A stretch of 64,000 bases of DNA from Castellaniella hirudinis. GTDB taxonomy: Bacteria; Pseudomonadota; Gammaproteobacteria; Burkholderiales; Burkholderiaceae_B. The translations under genes and the position numbers were made by a program. The first letter of the stretch is position 1; the number at the start of each line of letters is the position of its first letter. The stretch is from positions 186,001-250,000 of the forward strand of contig NZ_JBHSDY010000006.1 in assembly GCF_042651965.1 (NCBI RefSeq). Direction: 5' to 3'. A model generated the notes under the pieces. That model did not search any database, was not told the origin of the DNA, and saw nothing but the letters and a program-made list of their open reading frames with translations. This document shows, piece after piece, positions 50,634 to 59,301 of this stretch.

Positions 50634-51853
50634 ATGATCTCCAGGTGCGGCACGGCCGTCACGAATCGCGTCCCGCGCTCGGCCAGATGCCGGTTCTGCT
50701 CCCGGACCTCGGCCGCGATGTTCCACGGCAGGATCAGCACATAATCGGGCCGTTGCCCGGCCAGCGCCTGCGGCGCAAGAATCGGGATATGGCTGCCCGG
50801 TAAATATTTGCCCTGTTTGGCCGGCGCCGCATCGCACACGAACGGCAGCAGATCGGGCTTCACGCCCGCATAATTCAGCAAGGTATTCCCCTTGGCCGCC
50901 GCGCCGTAAGCAGCCACGGTCTTGCCCAGGCGCTTCTGCTCCAGCAGAAAACCCAGCAGGGCGTCCTTGACCTGGTCGGCACGCGCCTGGAACGCCCGGT
51001 AGGTGTCCAAGTCCAGCAGGCCGCCCCCGGTCTCCAGGCGCAAGATGCGCTCGACCTCGGGCCGCTGCTCCATGGACGCCGCCGCATGGCAGCCGTAGAC
51101 CCGCACACTGCCGCCATGCGTGGGCAATTCCTCGAGGTCATAAATCCGCAGGCCGGCCGCCTCGAATATCCGCCGCACGGCATGAACGGACAAGTATGAA
51201 AAGTGCTCGTGATAGACGGTATCGAACTGCGTATGCTGGATCAAACGCAGCAGATGCGGAAACTCCAGCGTGATCGTGCCCTCGGGCTTGAGCGCCGCCG
51301 CCAGCCCGCGCGTGAAATCATTGATATCGGGCACGTGCGCGTAGACGTTGTTGCCCGCGATCAGGTCGGCCCGGCGTCCCTCGCCGGCCAGCCGGCGGCC
51401 CAGCGCCTCGCCGAAGAACTCGCGCAGCACCGGCACACCGATGGCTTCCGCCGCCGCCGCCGTGCCGGCCGTGGGTTCGATACCCAGGCACGGAATGCCG
51501 GCAGCCACAAAATTCTTCAGCAAATAGCCGTCATTGGAGGCGACCTCGATCACGAAGCTCTTGCCCCCCAATCCCAGGCGCTGCGTCATGTCCCGCGCAT
51601 ACCGCTGCGCATGGGCCAGCCAGCCGCTGGAGGTGCTGGAAAAATACGCATAGTCCGGGCTGAACAATTCATCGGCCCGCGCATAGTCCTCGGTTTGCAC
51701 CAGCCAGCATTGGTCGCACACGCGAATCTTCAGCGGAAAATACGTTTCCGGGCGGCTCAGATCCTCGGCCTTCAGGTACGCGTTCGATGGCGGCGCAAAG
51801 CCCAGGTCCAGAAACGTGTGGCGCAGCATCGCGCCGCAATGTCGGCAATTCAT
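50630..51853 (-). CDS. Sugar C-methyltransferase (TylC3/NovU-like)
   Basis: 407 residues from the ATG at 51853, overlapping the previous stop (ATGA). The N-terminal zinc site is seen as MNCRHCGA with a second pair CDQCWLVQ (about residue 45). Then comes the SAM domain with VIEVASNDGYLLKNF (motif I) and the family's YHEHFSYLSVHAVRRIFE, and a C-terminal Rossmann-like domain (AAYGAAAKGNTLLNY). Such enzymes put a methyl branch on carbon 3 of a 4-keto-6-deoxy sugar nucleotide. Works downstream of the dehydratase encoded two genes earlier. Confidence 0.88.
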   Translation of the reverse strand: MNCRHCGAMLRHTFLDLGFAPPSNAYLKAEDLSRPETYFPLKIRVCDQCWLVQTEDYARADELFSPDYAYFSSTSSGWLAHAQRYARDMTQRLGLGGKSFVIEVASNDGYLLKNFVAAGIPCLGIEPTAGTAAAAEAIGVPVLREFFGEALGRRLAGEGRRADLIAGNNVYAHVPDINDFTRGLAAALKPEGTITLEFPHLLRLIQHTQFDTVYHEHFSYLSVHAVRRIFEAAGLRIYDLEELPTHGGSVRVYGCHAAASMEQRPEVERILRLETGGGLLDLDTYRAFQARADQVKDALLGFLLEQKRLGKTVAAYGAAAKGNTLLNYAGVKPDLLPFVCDAAPAKQGKYLPGSHIPILAPQALAGQRPDYVLILPWNIAAEVREQNRHLAERGTRFVTAVPHLEIM

Positions 51854-52416
51854 GAATGCAAATCCAGTCCGGTAAATTCCTCGGTCACGGCGGGATGGCG
51901 CAGATCGCGCGCCGACTGTAACGCAATCGGCAAGGGCCACTCGATGCCCAGCGTCGGGTCGGTGGCCGACAGCCCCCCCTCGGCTTGGGCGGCATAGGGC
52001 GCGGAGTGCAGATACAGCAGCTCGCAATCATCGGTCAGCGTCTGGAAGCCGTGCGCAAATCCCTGCGGGATCAGCAGGGCGCGGCCGTTGTCGGCGGACA
52101 GCTCCACGGCGCGCCAGTGCAGAAACGTGGGCGAACCGGCGCGCAGATCCAGGCCCACATCCCACACGCGGCCCCGCAAGCAAGTCACGAGTTTCATCTC
52201 GGCATGCGGCGGATGCTGGAAATGCATGCCCCGCACCGTCCCCCGCGCCTGAGTCCAGGTGTGGTTGATCTGAACGACAGGTTGATCCCAGCCGGCGGAC
52301 GCCAATTCCTCGGCACAAAAGAGCCGCGACAGGAAACCCCGTTCATCGCCCAGGCGCCGGCGCTCGATGACGCGCAAGTCCTGGATGCCGGTCTCAGTCA
52401 CAGTAAAACGGCTCAT
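51850..52416 (-). CDS. RmlC-like dTDP/CDP-4-keto-6-deoxysugar 3,5- (or 5-) epimerase
   Basis: 188 residues from the ATG at 52416. The cupin core shows ERRRLGDERGFLSRLFCAEE, INHTWTQARGTVRGMHFQ (catalytic His about residue 60), VGLDLRAGSPTFLHW and LIPQGFAHGFQTLTDD, the RmlC fingerprint. Embedded between a CDP-glucose dehydratase and a C-methyltransferase, it probably epimerises the CDP-linked intermediate and not dTDP-rhamnose. ATGA overlaps at both ends show tight coupling. Confidence 0.87.
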   Translation of the reverse strand: MSRFTVTETGIQDLRVIERRRLGDERGFLSRLFCAEELASAGWDQPVVQINHTWTQARGTVRGMHFQHPPHAEMKLVTCLRGRVWDVGLDLRAGSPTFLHWRAVELSADNGRALLIPQGFAHGFQTLTDDCELLYLHSAPYAAQAEGGLSATDPTLGIEWPLPIALQSARDLRHPAVTEEFTGLDLHS

Positions 52417-53504
52417 GCGGCGCGTCCCGCTGTCTCGAAGGCCTGGATATCGGCCTCGCATAGCGCACGAGCATCCGCACCCTCGTGCCGGCGGCGATAC
52501 CAGTTCATGGTCCTATCGATCGACGTATCCAGATTCCAACGCGGCTGCACGCCCAACACGGTACGCGCGCGGGCGGTCTCCAAGGCCAGGCAGCCGGCCT
52601 CGTGAGGTCCTTCGGCGCCATCGCCCCACTGGACGTCTCCGTCGCCATAGGCTTGGCGCGCCCGCTCGATCACCTGGCGCACCGTAGCGGCCTCGTGCGT
52701 GTGCGGACCGAAGTTGTAGGCGCCGGCCAGGCCCGGCTGCCTATACAAGCGCTCGGCCAGATGCAGATAGGCGTTCACTGGCTCCAGTACATGCTGCCAG
52801 GGCCGGATCGCCTGCGGACGCCGGATCGGCAGGGGCTGCCCTGCCTGCCAGCAACGCACCGCATCGGGAATCAGCCGGTCGGCAGCCCAGTCTCCCCCGC
52901 CGATCACATTGCCCGCTCGCGCCGAAGCCACCGCCACGCCCTGGGCGGACAGCCAGGCGTCACGGTAGCTGGCGATCACCAGCTCGCTGGCCGCCTTGCT
53001 GGCGCTGTAGGGATCGTGCCCGCCCAGCGCGTCACCCTCACGGTAAGGATAAGGCTGCTCCAGATTGCGATACACCTTGTCGGTCGTCACCATGACAGCG
53101 GCCCGCACGCTGTCCAGACCACGCAGCGCATCAAGCACATGCACTGTGCCCATGACATTGGTTGCGTAGGTTGCCAGCGGATCCTCGTAGCCGGCACGCA
53201 CCAAAGCTTGCGCGGCCAGGTGGAAGACGATTTCGGGCTCTGCCCGGCGAATCTGCTCAGCCACCGCTTGTGTATCGCGGATGTCGATGAAATGAGAGTC
53301 ACATGCTTCATCCACCTGCGCCAGAGCATACAGACTCGGCTCATCGGGTGGCGGCAACGCAATACCCGTGACCCGAGCGCCCAGGCGATGCAGCCATAAA
53401 GCCAGCCAGCTCCCCTTGAAACCCGTGTAGCCAGTCAGCAACACTCGTCGATCGCGCCAAAAAACAGGATCGGGGCTGATCGGCGGGATAGTGTCCGTGT
53501 GCAT
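52413..53504 (-). CDS. rfbG: CDP-glucose 4,6-dehydratase
   Basis: 363 residues from the ATG at 53504, which overlaps the stop of the cytidylyltransferase gene by one base. Short-chain dehydrogenase landmarks: VLLTGYTGFKGSWLALWLH (NAD loop), VMVTTDKVYRN (catalytic Thr-Asp-Lys), DPYSASKAASELV (YxxxK) and the RfbG-type SARAGNVIGGGDWAADRL. It turns CDP-glucose into CDP-4-keto-6-deoxyglucose. The partner that makes CDP-glucose is directly upstream. Confidence 0.93.
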   Translation of the reverse strand: MHTDTIPPISPDPVFWRDRRVLLTGYTGFKGSWLALWLHRLGARVTGIALPPPDEPSLYALAQVDEACDSHFIDIRDTQAVAEQIRRAEPEIVFHLAAQALVRAGYEDPLATYATNVMGTVHVLDALRGLDSVRAAVMVTTDKVYRNLEQPYPYREGDALGGHDPYSASKAASELVIASYRDAWLSAQGVAVASARAGNVIGGGDWAADRLIPDAVRCWQAGQPLPIRRPQAIRPWQHVLEPVNAYLHLAERLYRQPGLAGAYNFGPHTHEAATVRQVIERARQAYGDGDVQWGDGAEGPHEAGCLALETARARTVLGVQPRWNLDTSIDRTMNWYRRRHEGADARALCEADIQAFETAGRAA

Positions 53505-54277
53505 CACATCCAGGTTTTCCACGGAGCCCGACCGGATGCCCACAGATCCTCAAGCAGGTTTTTTTCCCGCAAAGTATCCATCGGTTGCCAAAAACCGTTG
53601 TGCTCAAAGGCCATCAGTTGTCCGTCGCGCGCGAGCGACGCCAGCGGCTCGCCTTCCCAACTGGTCTGATCGCCCTCGATCCGATCCAGACATGCAGGCG
53701 ACAACACGAAAAAGCCGCCGTTGATCAACCCGCCGTCGCCTCGAGGTTTTTCCGTGAACCCGGACACTTGATCGCCTTCACGCTTCAGTGCCCCATAGCG
53801 CCCCGGCGGCTGAACCGCCGTCACCGTCGCCAGACGACCATGCTGTCGGTGAAAACGGACCGATGCTCCGATGTCCACATCGCTGACGCCATCTCCGTAG
53901 GTAAAACAGAAGGCATCCTCATCCGCCACGTAATCGCGCACCCGCCTCAAGCGGCCGCCCGTCAGTGTCGTCTCACCCGTATCGACCAGCGTCACCCGCC
54001 AGGGCTCCGCATGCCGCTGGTGCACCTCCATGCGATTGGTGCTCATATCGAAGGTCACATCCGACATGTGCAGGAAGTAGTTCGCGAAATACTCTTTGAT
54101 CACATAGCCCTTGTAGCCGCAGCAGATCACGAAGTCCCGGATGCCATGATGCGAGTACATCTTCAGGATATGCCACAGGATGGGCTTGCCCCCGACCTCC
54201 ACCATCGGTTTGGGCTTCAGGTGCGTTTCCTCGGAGATGCGGGTGCCCAGCCCCCCGGCCAGGATGACTGCTTTCAC
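53504..54277 (-). CDS. rfbF: Glucose-1-phosphate cytidylyltransferase
   Basis: 257 residues, the exact family size. KAVILAGGLGTRISEETHL at the N-terminus is the nucleotide-binding signature, PKPMVEVGGKPILWHI follows, and FCFTYGDGVSDVDI carries the metal-binding Asp. It makes CDP-glucose from CTP and glucose 1-phosphate. First gene of the long minus-strand operon (rfbF to the DUF6270 gene, about 16.9 kb, with gaps of 60 bp or less). The 195-bp region upstream is shared with the divergent gene at 54473. Confidence 0.95.
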   Translation of the reverse strand: MKAVILAGGLGTRISEETHLKPKPMVEVGGKPILWHILKMYSHHGIRDFVICCGYKGYVIKEYFANYFLHMSDVTFDMSTNRMEVHQRHAEPWRVTLVDTGETTLTGGRLRRVRDYVADEDAFCFTYGDGVSDVDIGASVRFHRQHGRLATVTAVQPPGRYGALKREGDQVSGFTEKPRGDGGLINGGFFVLSPACLDRIEGDQTSWEGEPLASLARDGQLMAFEHNGFWQPMDTLREKNLLEDLWASGRAPWKTWM

Positions 54278-54472
54278 GATAAGATCCTATCGACAACCGT
54301 CACGGTCACCCTTGCATACGGCGGCACGTCCGGCAACGTTAAGAGAAAAACGGCCAAAGAGAAGGCCATCTCGACATCTTACTGAAAACCGGGCATGGCA
54401 AAATTAGAGAAATGGGCACTTTCCACACTCTTCTCAAGAGATTAAGACAGCCACCAAAAAAGGACAACCTTG

Positions 54473-56422
54473 ATGGAAAAAATTTCTCTGACAGAGCTAT
54501 CAGAAAGGTGGCGGAAAAACCAACATAAAAACGGCAAAATCAGAATTGGCATCAAAGTCGGGCACAGCCCGATCAACCATCATCTGCAGATACTCATCAG
54601 AAAAATCAATCAATTCAAAAAAATCAGCGGTTACGCACTGACGAGGCAGGCAGAATATGATGCGAACAAACACTGGTACCAACGAGAATTTTCCGGAAGC
54701 ACCCTTATTACATACAATCACGACGAAAATTTCTTGCTGGAAAGATTCGATGCGGTGCTGCTGCCGGAGTCCAATTTCTATCTATACGAAGACTACCCCA
54801 AGAACCTGATCAAGATCGGCCTGCCTCATGGCGTGGACATCCCTTTTCAAAAAACCGTCATGGACTACGGCGGCGGAGCAGTTTTTGATTACATATTAAG
54901 CCCGAAAGCGGATTCCTCCAGGGCAGAGCCTGAAGCATTTGAAGACATATATCACAAGAATATCCGCAATCATTCCAGAAATCATGTTTGTCAAATCCCC
55001 TTCGGATTCCCAAAGCTGGATGATTTCATCGATGAGGCGACGCAGGCTGAACAATCGGGCGTGAACTCGATCGTCTACCATATTGCAATCCTGTCCATAG
55101 AACAGGAAAAATCCATAGACATCATCGCATCGACACTTAAGAAATTGCTGGATAACTTTCCGGACAAAAGGATTATTTTCCGGCCATACAAATACGACCA
55201 GGAACACGAAGTCATCCAGCAATGCCTCAGAATCGGGACGGAATACCCGAACTTTTATCTCAGCACGGCGGAATCCTATGCACGTGACTATGCAACCGCG
55301 CTCGCCATGGTCTGCCATCGGCCATACAAAGCCCACCTGTTCAGTCTCGCAACGGGGCGCCCTATATTCCTTTGCCATCCCGACGAAAACCCCATCAGCA
55401 CATCAGATCCATCGGTCAAGCCCTGCCCGGAAAGCGGTCTGGTCCAAGCGCTCAGGTCTTATATAGAAAAAAACGAAACCATCACGCTCACCCAGCGTCT
55501 CGACACCTGCCGCCGGCTTGGATTTCACAACCCCGGAAGCTCCGTTGAATATCTCGTCGAAAATATCGACCACATCGTTAAGGACAAACCCCATCCGGAC
55601 TGGACTTATTATCCTCTGGACTCCGGAAATACCCCGCTTGAAATCGGAGACTACACCGCCATTCAGGTCCTTTCAGCAAAACCGGCGAACATCACCCTCA
55701 ATGGCATTTTCTTAAAATACCCATCGAGACGGGAAATCCTGCTATTCCTAGCCGATAGCTACTCCAGGAAAACCGTCCTTCTTGATTATTACGCCAAATT
55801 AAGCCTGAAATGCTTTTACAGGCTCATCACAGAGGGAACCCCGTCCCATACGCTCAAAGGGATGATCGAATACTGGTGGTCAAAAAAGGGACACGTGCTA
55901 CTACAGCATGTACTCGACGACCAAGAAGTCCATGCGCGCCAGTCGATAGAACATGCAGACGTGCTCGAAGAAGGCTTTATTTCCAATCTGCTGCTTGCCG
56001 CCAAGGATATCCGCACCTACGAAGAAAAGGAGGAATTCCAGGAATACGGAATACTGATCGACTTGAGCACATTTGAGCCTGTCATCCACGACGGCGATTT
56101 GGCGCTGTACGGCGCAAGGCAGCTGGCGCACCAATTCCTCGAACATCAGGCCACGACATCACACATCAGAATGATCGTGGATCCGGACGCCCGGATCGTG
56201 GGCACGCAAGTCGGGGGCATGACCGTTCAGCATCCCGCCGCGCTTCGCACGTGCGATACACCTATCCTGATCTGCTCATTCGCCTATCTGCTGGAGAGTG
56301 TTCTTGAATTGAAAAAGACTCTGGGGTCTAATAGAAAACTGTATGCAGTTTGCAAGGACCCGCAAATTTTCAATTTTCTGCCGCTGCTTCAAGAAATGAG
56401 AGATCATTTTCAAAACGCTTGA
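54473..56422 (+). CDS. Glycan-locus protein of unknown function, weakly like CDP-glycerol transferases
   Basis: 649 residues from the ATG at 54473 (AAGGA upstream; a TTG one codon earlier is less likely). No signal peptide. The first ~370 residues have a GT-B-like layout: IKIGLPHGVDIPFQK resembles the HG-motif of glycerophosphotransferases, DKRIIFRPYKYDQEHE is a PH-type segment, and HLFSLATGRPIFLCHP sits where those enzymes end. The last ~200 residues (GILIDLSTFEPVIHDGD, then TPILICSFAYLLESVLEL) suggest a second Rossmann-like domain. The gene is clearly AT-richer than its surroundings. Function not assigned; a phosphoalcohol or sugar transferase is a guess from context. Confidence 0.6.
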   Translation: MEKISLTELSERWRKNQHKNGKIRIGIKVGHSPINHHLQILIRKINQFKKISGYALTRQAEYDANKHWYQREFSGSTLITYNHDENFLLERFDAVLLPESNFYLYEDYPKNLIKIGLPHGVDIPFQKTVMDYGGGAVFDYILSPKADSSRAEPEAFEDIYHKNIRNHSRNHVCQIPFGFPKLDDFIDEATQAEQSGVNSIVYHIAILSIEQEKSIDIIASTLKKLLDNFPDKRIIFRPYKYDQEHEVIQQCLRIGTEYPNFYLSTAESYARDYATALAMVCHRPYKAHLFSLATGRPIFLCHPDENPISTSDPSVKPCPESGLVQALRSYIEKNETITLTQRLDTCRRLGFHNPGSSVEYLVENIDHIVKDKPHPDWTYYPLDSGNTPLEIGDYTAIQVLSAKPANITLNGIFLKYPSRREILLFLADSYSRKTVLLDYYAKLSLKCFYRLITEGTPSHTLKGMIEYWWSKKGHVLLQHVLDDQEVHARQSIEHADVLEEGFISNLLLAAKDIRTYEEKEEFQEYGILIDLSTFEPVIHDGDLALYGARQLAHQFLEHQATTSHIRMIVDPDARIVGTQVGGMTVQHPAALRTCDTPILICSFAYLLESVLELKKTLGSNRKLYAVCKDPQIFNFLPLLQEMRDHFQNA

Positions 56423-56559
56423 GAGTCCTGCCGCCGTCTATTAAACCCCACGTGCCACGCGCGCAGCCTATTCCATTCCCATAGACTTCCCGCCGTCCTT
56501 TCCCCCCCATTCAGATCAACCGTCCTGAACGCAGTCACCCTTCAGAAATCAAGCTGCCC

Positions 56560-57705
56560 ATGAAAAACCCCACCATCATCTGGATCACAGGCTACTCCGG
56601 CTCCGGAAAGACAACCGTAGGAAGAAAGGTCAATTTTCTTCTCAATCAAAATGGCACGAAATCCGTTTTCCTGGATGGTGATGATCTGCGCTCAGTGCTT
56701 GGAGAAAAATGGGGATACACCAAAGAAGAGCGAATCGCGCTGGCACACAGCTACTTTCGGCTTTCCAATCTGCTGATGGCTCAGGGCCTGACTGTCGTCA
56801 TATCCGCCGTCGCGATGTATCACGACGTCTACGCCTGGATCAAGACCAATGTCGACCGCTCTCTGGTGGTTTACCTGGACGTGCCGGAAGAAGAACGCAG
56901 AGCCAGGGACCGGGCGACCAAGAACGTCTACGAGAAAATCGGTAATACACAGCAACTATACGACGACCCAAGCTTCGCGGACCTGAAGGTAAAAAATTCG
57001 GGCGAAACAACGCCCGAGACATCCGCAGAAATGATTCTTTCGGCAATCCATACCCTCCCCCTCGCCGCTGATCGATCCGACAAAGGACGCGGCACGCACT
57101 GGAACACCTATTATTCCGAAGGCCGGCTGATCTCCGAGCCCTCGTCCTTTGCCCTGCTCGTCATGCCGCAAGTCCCGCAAAAGGCCCGGCTGCTCGAAAT
57201 CGGTTGCGGAAATGGCAGGGACTCCCTATTCTTCTCCAGCCAAGGGCTTCATGTCACTGCGATCGACCCATCGCAAGCAGCCATTGACGTATGCCGCTCG
57301 ACACCCGGAAGCGACTCTATCGAATTCATCCACGGCACCGTAGACCAACTGACCGAAGCGCATGCCGAAAAATTTGATGCGGCATACAGCCGCTTCTGTC
57401 TGCACGCGATGACCGAAGCAGAGGAAATCAGCACACTCGATCAAGTCCGGGCGGCTTTGCGGCCCAAGGCATCCTTCTACATTGAATGCCGCTCCATCAA
57501 CGACCCGCTCGCACGCCAGGGTGAAGTGATCAGCCCCACCGAGCGCATCCATGGCCATTACCGTCGCTTCATCGTCCTCGATGAGTTGAAGGCACGGCTC
57601 GACCAGGCCGGTTTCGACATTCTCTGGTCCGAGGAAGCCGACAATGTCGCCTCCCTCTCAGGTGACAACCCAGTGGTCATACGCCTTGCGGCGCTGCGAA
57701 GATAA
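56560..57705 (+). CDS. Fusion of an APS-kinase-like domain and a SAM methyltransferase
   Basis: 381 residues. Residues 1-165 are a P-loop kinase of the CysC type: WITGYSGSGKTTVGRKV (Walker A), FLDGDDLRSVLGEKWGYT, then VVYLDVPEEERRARD. The APS-kinase segment normally reading FISPxR is replaced by VISAVAMYHD, so adenylylsulfate may not be the substrate. Residues 185-381 are a class I methyltransferase with RLLEIGCGNGRDSLFFSSQG as motif I. In Campylobacter jejuni a CysC-like protein of the capsule locus is a CDP-phosphoramidate kinase, a precedent for changed specificity. The methyltransferase half could methylate the phosphorylated product. Confidence 0.8.
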   Translation: MKNPTIIWITGYSGSGKTTVGRKVNFLLNQNGTKSVFLDGDDLRSVLGEKWGYTKEERIALAHSYFRLSNLLMAQGLTVVISAVAMYHDVYAWIKTNVDRSLVVYLDVPEEERRARDRATKNVYEKIGNTQQLYDDPSFADLKVKNSGETTPETSAEMILSAIHTLPLAADRSDKGRGTHWNTYYSEGRLISEPSSFALLVMPQVPQKARLLEIGCGNGRDSLFFSSQGLHVTAIDPSQAAIDVCRSTPGSDSIEFIHGTVDQLTEAHAEKFDAAYSRFCLHAMTEAEEISTLDQVRAALRPKASFYIECRSINDPLARQGEVISPTERIHGHYRRFIVLDELKARLDQAGFDILWSEEADNVASLSGDNPVVIRLAALRR

Positions 57706-57801
57706 CGGCTGCTTTATTCGCTCAGACCGTAAGCCCCCTTCAAGGATGACGCAGGCGTACAGGTGTCCGAATTGCAGCGGCTGGATTTCAGTCGCTGGAT
57801 A

Positions 57802-57822
57802 CCCTCCCACCTGGCGGGAGGG
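57802..57822. repeat. Short perfect hairpin in a 233-bp gap
   Basis: CCCTCCC (57802-57808) and GGGAGGG (57816-57822), extended by near-symmetric GGATA/ATACC flanks. There is no T run on either strand, so it is not a standard terminator. It lies between the convergent fusion gene and the tehB-like gene at the right border of the glycan block. Confidence 0.4.
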
Positions 57823-57938
57823 ATACCACCCTGAACTACAAAATTATCTACTTGCCCGCGATCGTTGCCCAGGGGGCATGATCTCTGCCGTTTCTGGACA
57901 GATATTCCGGATCAAATCCGTCCGGCTCCTCTTTCGAC

Positions 57939-58502
57939 TCACCCGGGCTTGCGCGCCAGCAAAGTCGCAAACTGCAGTTGCGCCCCGTGATGCATTGTCC
58001 CCAGGTCTTCGTTGTACTTGACCAGTTCCCACCCCTGATACGCCGCGCTGAGTTCCCCCGGCTGCAGGGTAAACGGGAAATTCATGGGGCAAGGATATTG
58101 CTCGGTATCCATGGCGCAGACGATCAGGTTGTATCCTCCTGGCAGCGTGCGCCGCTGCATGTCGGCCAGCACCGCATCCACGCGCGACGGGTCGATGAAC
58201 ATCAGCGTCACCGTACAGGCGATGAAACCATAATCCGCACCGATATCGGCCAGATGGATATCGTAAATCTGCGGCGTGATCGTACCGATGGCTTCCCGAT
58301 CAACGATGGACTGCAGCGCCGCAATGGCCTGGGGATTGGCATCGACGGCCGTAACCTTGAAACCCAGCTGGCTGAGATACAGCGCGTTGCGCCCGCTCGA
58401 GCATCCCATATCCAGCACATCGCACGGTTCGATGAGCCGGCAGGCCTGCACGATCTCGCTATGGGGCGGGTTCAGGCCGTAACGGCCATTCAAATCTTCC
58501 AT
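57939..58502 (-). CDS. tehB: TehB-like SAM-dependent methyltransferase (tellurite resistance type)
   Basis: 187 residues from the ATG at 58502, which fits TehB length; the open frame continues upstream without support. Very close in layout to E. coli TehB: YGLNPPHSEIVQACR, VLDMGCSSGRNALYLSQLG (motif I), GGYNLIVCAMDTEQYPCPMN and WELVKYNEDLGTMH. TehB detoxifies tellurite, probably through SAM-dependent methylation. No tehA is adjacent. Confidence 0.9.
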   Translation of the reverse strand: MEDLNGRYGLNPPHSEIVQACRLIEPCDVLDMGCSSGRNALYLSQLGFKVTAVDANPQAIAALQSIVDREAIGTITPQIYDIHLADIGADYGFIACTVTLMFIDPSRVDAVLADMQRRTLPGGYNLIVCAMDTEQYPCPMNFPFTLQPGELSAAYQGWELVKYNEDLGTMHHGAQLQFATLLARKPG

Positions 58503-58623
58503 GGGCTGAATCCTGTGAATTGACCGGATCGGACGCCTGAGCGGTTGCCCCCGTCCCTCCGGTGCCTTGCAGACGCGGCCGATAGTAGCAAACCGCGACC
58601 GCACTATTCCCCAAAGACCCTAT

Positions 58624-59205
58624 TCAGCCCTTCTTCCGCGCCCGGAACGCCGCCACTTTCATCCGGTTCCCGCACACCGCCATGCTGCACCAGCGGCGGC
58701 GGTGGGACTTCGTCAGGTCGCAGAACAGCAGGGAACAGCCATCTCCCTCGCATTGCTTCACCCGGTCCAGCGACCCGGCGGCCAACAGGTCCGCCAGCGC
58801 GGCCGCGACAGGTTCCAACAAACTGGCGGCATCGGTGCCGCGCGTTTTTTCGACCAGGATGAAGCGGGCGGTCGCCTGATCCCATTCCAGTGCTCGGGAT
58901 CGCCGGCCCTGCTCCAGGATCCGGTTGACGAGGGTCGTCGGCGCACACGCCCCGGCCTTGGCGCCATCGATCAGGGCCTGCGCGCCGGCGCGCAGCTCGA
59001 GCGCCAGCGCGCACAGGCCCTGGGGCGCTTCCTGGATGCCCTCGGGCGCCACGCCGGCGGATTTGAGCCAGTCCAGCACGGCGCGGTCATCGACGAAACA
59101 CTCGCGGGACGCCGCCCCCACGCCATAACGGGCGTTGAGGAAGTCGATCGCCAGGTGATCCGCGATGAAGAGCGGGACGGATGCATTCGAGGTCATTTCG
59201 TTCAT
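58624..59205 (-). CDS. CGNR zinc-finger (ABATE domain) regulator
   Basis: 193 residues. The N-terminal ABATE domain (about 1-140) has LAIDFLNARYG. The C-terminal zinc finger shows CEGDGCSLLFCDLTKSHRR and RWCSMAVCGNR, giving the family its CGNR name. These are stress-responsive DNA-binding proteins. The start at 59205 has GGG adjacent; an ATG three codons in (59196) has better ribosome-site spacing. It is divergent from a secreted hydrolase, with repeated operator-like motifs between, so it probably controls that gene and itself. Confidence 0.88.
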   Translation of the reverse strand: MNEMTSNASVPLFIADHLAIDFLNARYGVGAASRECFVDDRAVLDWLKSAGVAPEGIQEAPQGLCALALELRAGAQALIDGAKAGACAPTTLVNRILEQGRRSRALEWDQATARFILVEKTRGTDAASLLEPVAAALADLLAAGSLDRVKQCEGDGCSLLFCDLTKSHRRRWCSMAVCGNRMKVAAFRARKKG

Positions 59206-59214
59206 CCCGTTATT

Positions 59215-59285
59215 GTAACCCTTTAAATTATTGTTGACAGGTTATCCATGCATCAGTAACCTTTAAAAAATCAAAAATAGGTTAC
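59215..59285. promoter_or_regulatory. Two operator-like inverted repeats between the CGNR regulator and the hydrolase
   Basis: Repeat 1: GTAACC (59215-59220) with GGTTAT (59240-59245). Repeat 2: GTAACC (59256-59261) with GGTTAC (59280-59285). Each GTAACC is followed by a CTTTAAA or TTTAAA run, so the unit is duplicated. TTGACA (59234-59239) is a good -35 box for the hydrolase, placing the repeats across the promoter. Confidence 0.55.
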
Positions 59286-59301
59286 TCAAGGAGAACCCCC
59301 T

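Noticed and set aside
54278..54472. JUMPstart/ops element in front of the rfbF operon
   Set aside because: No sequence resembling the ops core could be found in either direction.
56560..57705. Complete methyl-phosphoramidate capsule pathway
   Set aside because: Only the kinase-like step has a counterpart; no glutamine kinase, cytidylyltransferase of that pathway or amidase was found.
57644..58021. 125-codon plus-strand frame across the gap after the kinase-methyltransferase fusion
   Set aside because: It overlaps the ends of both neighbouring genes, has no ribosome site and no protein-like pattern.
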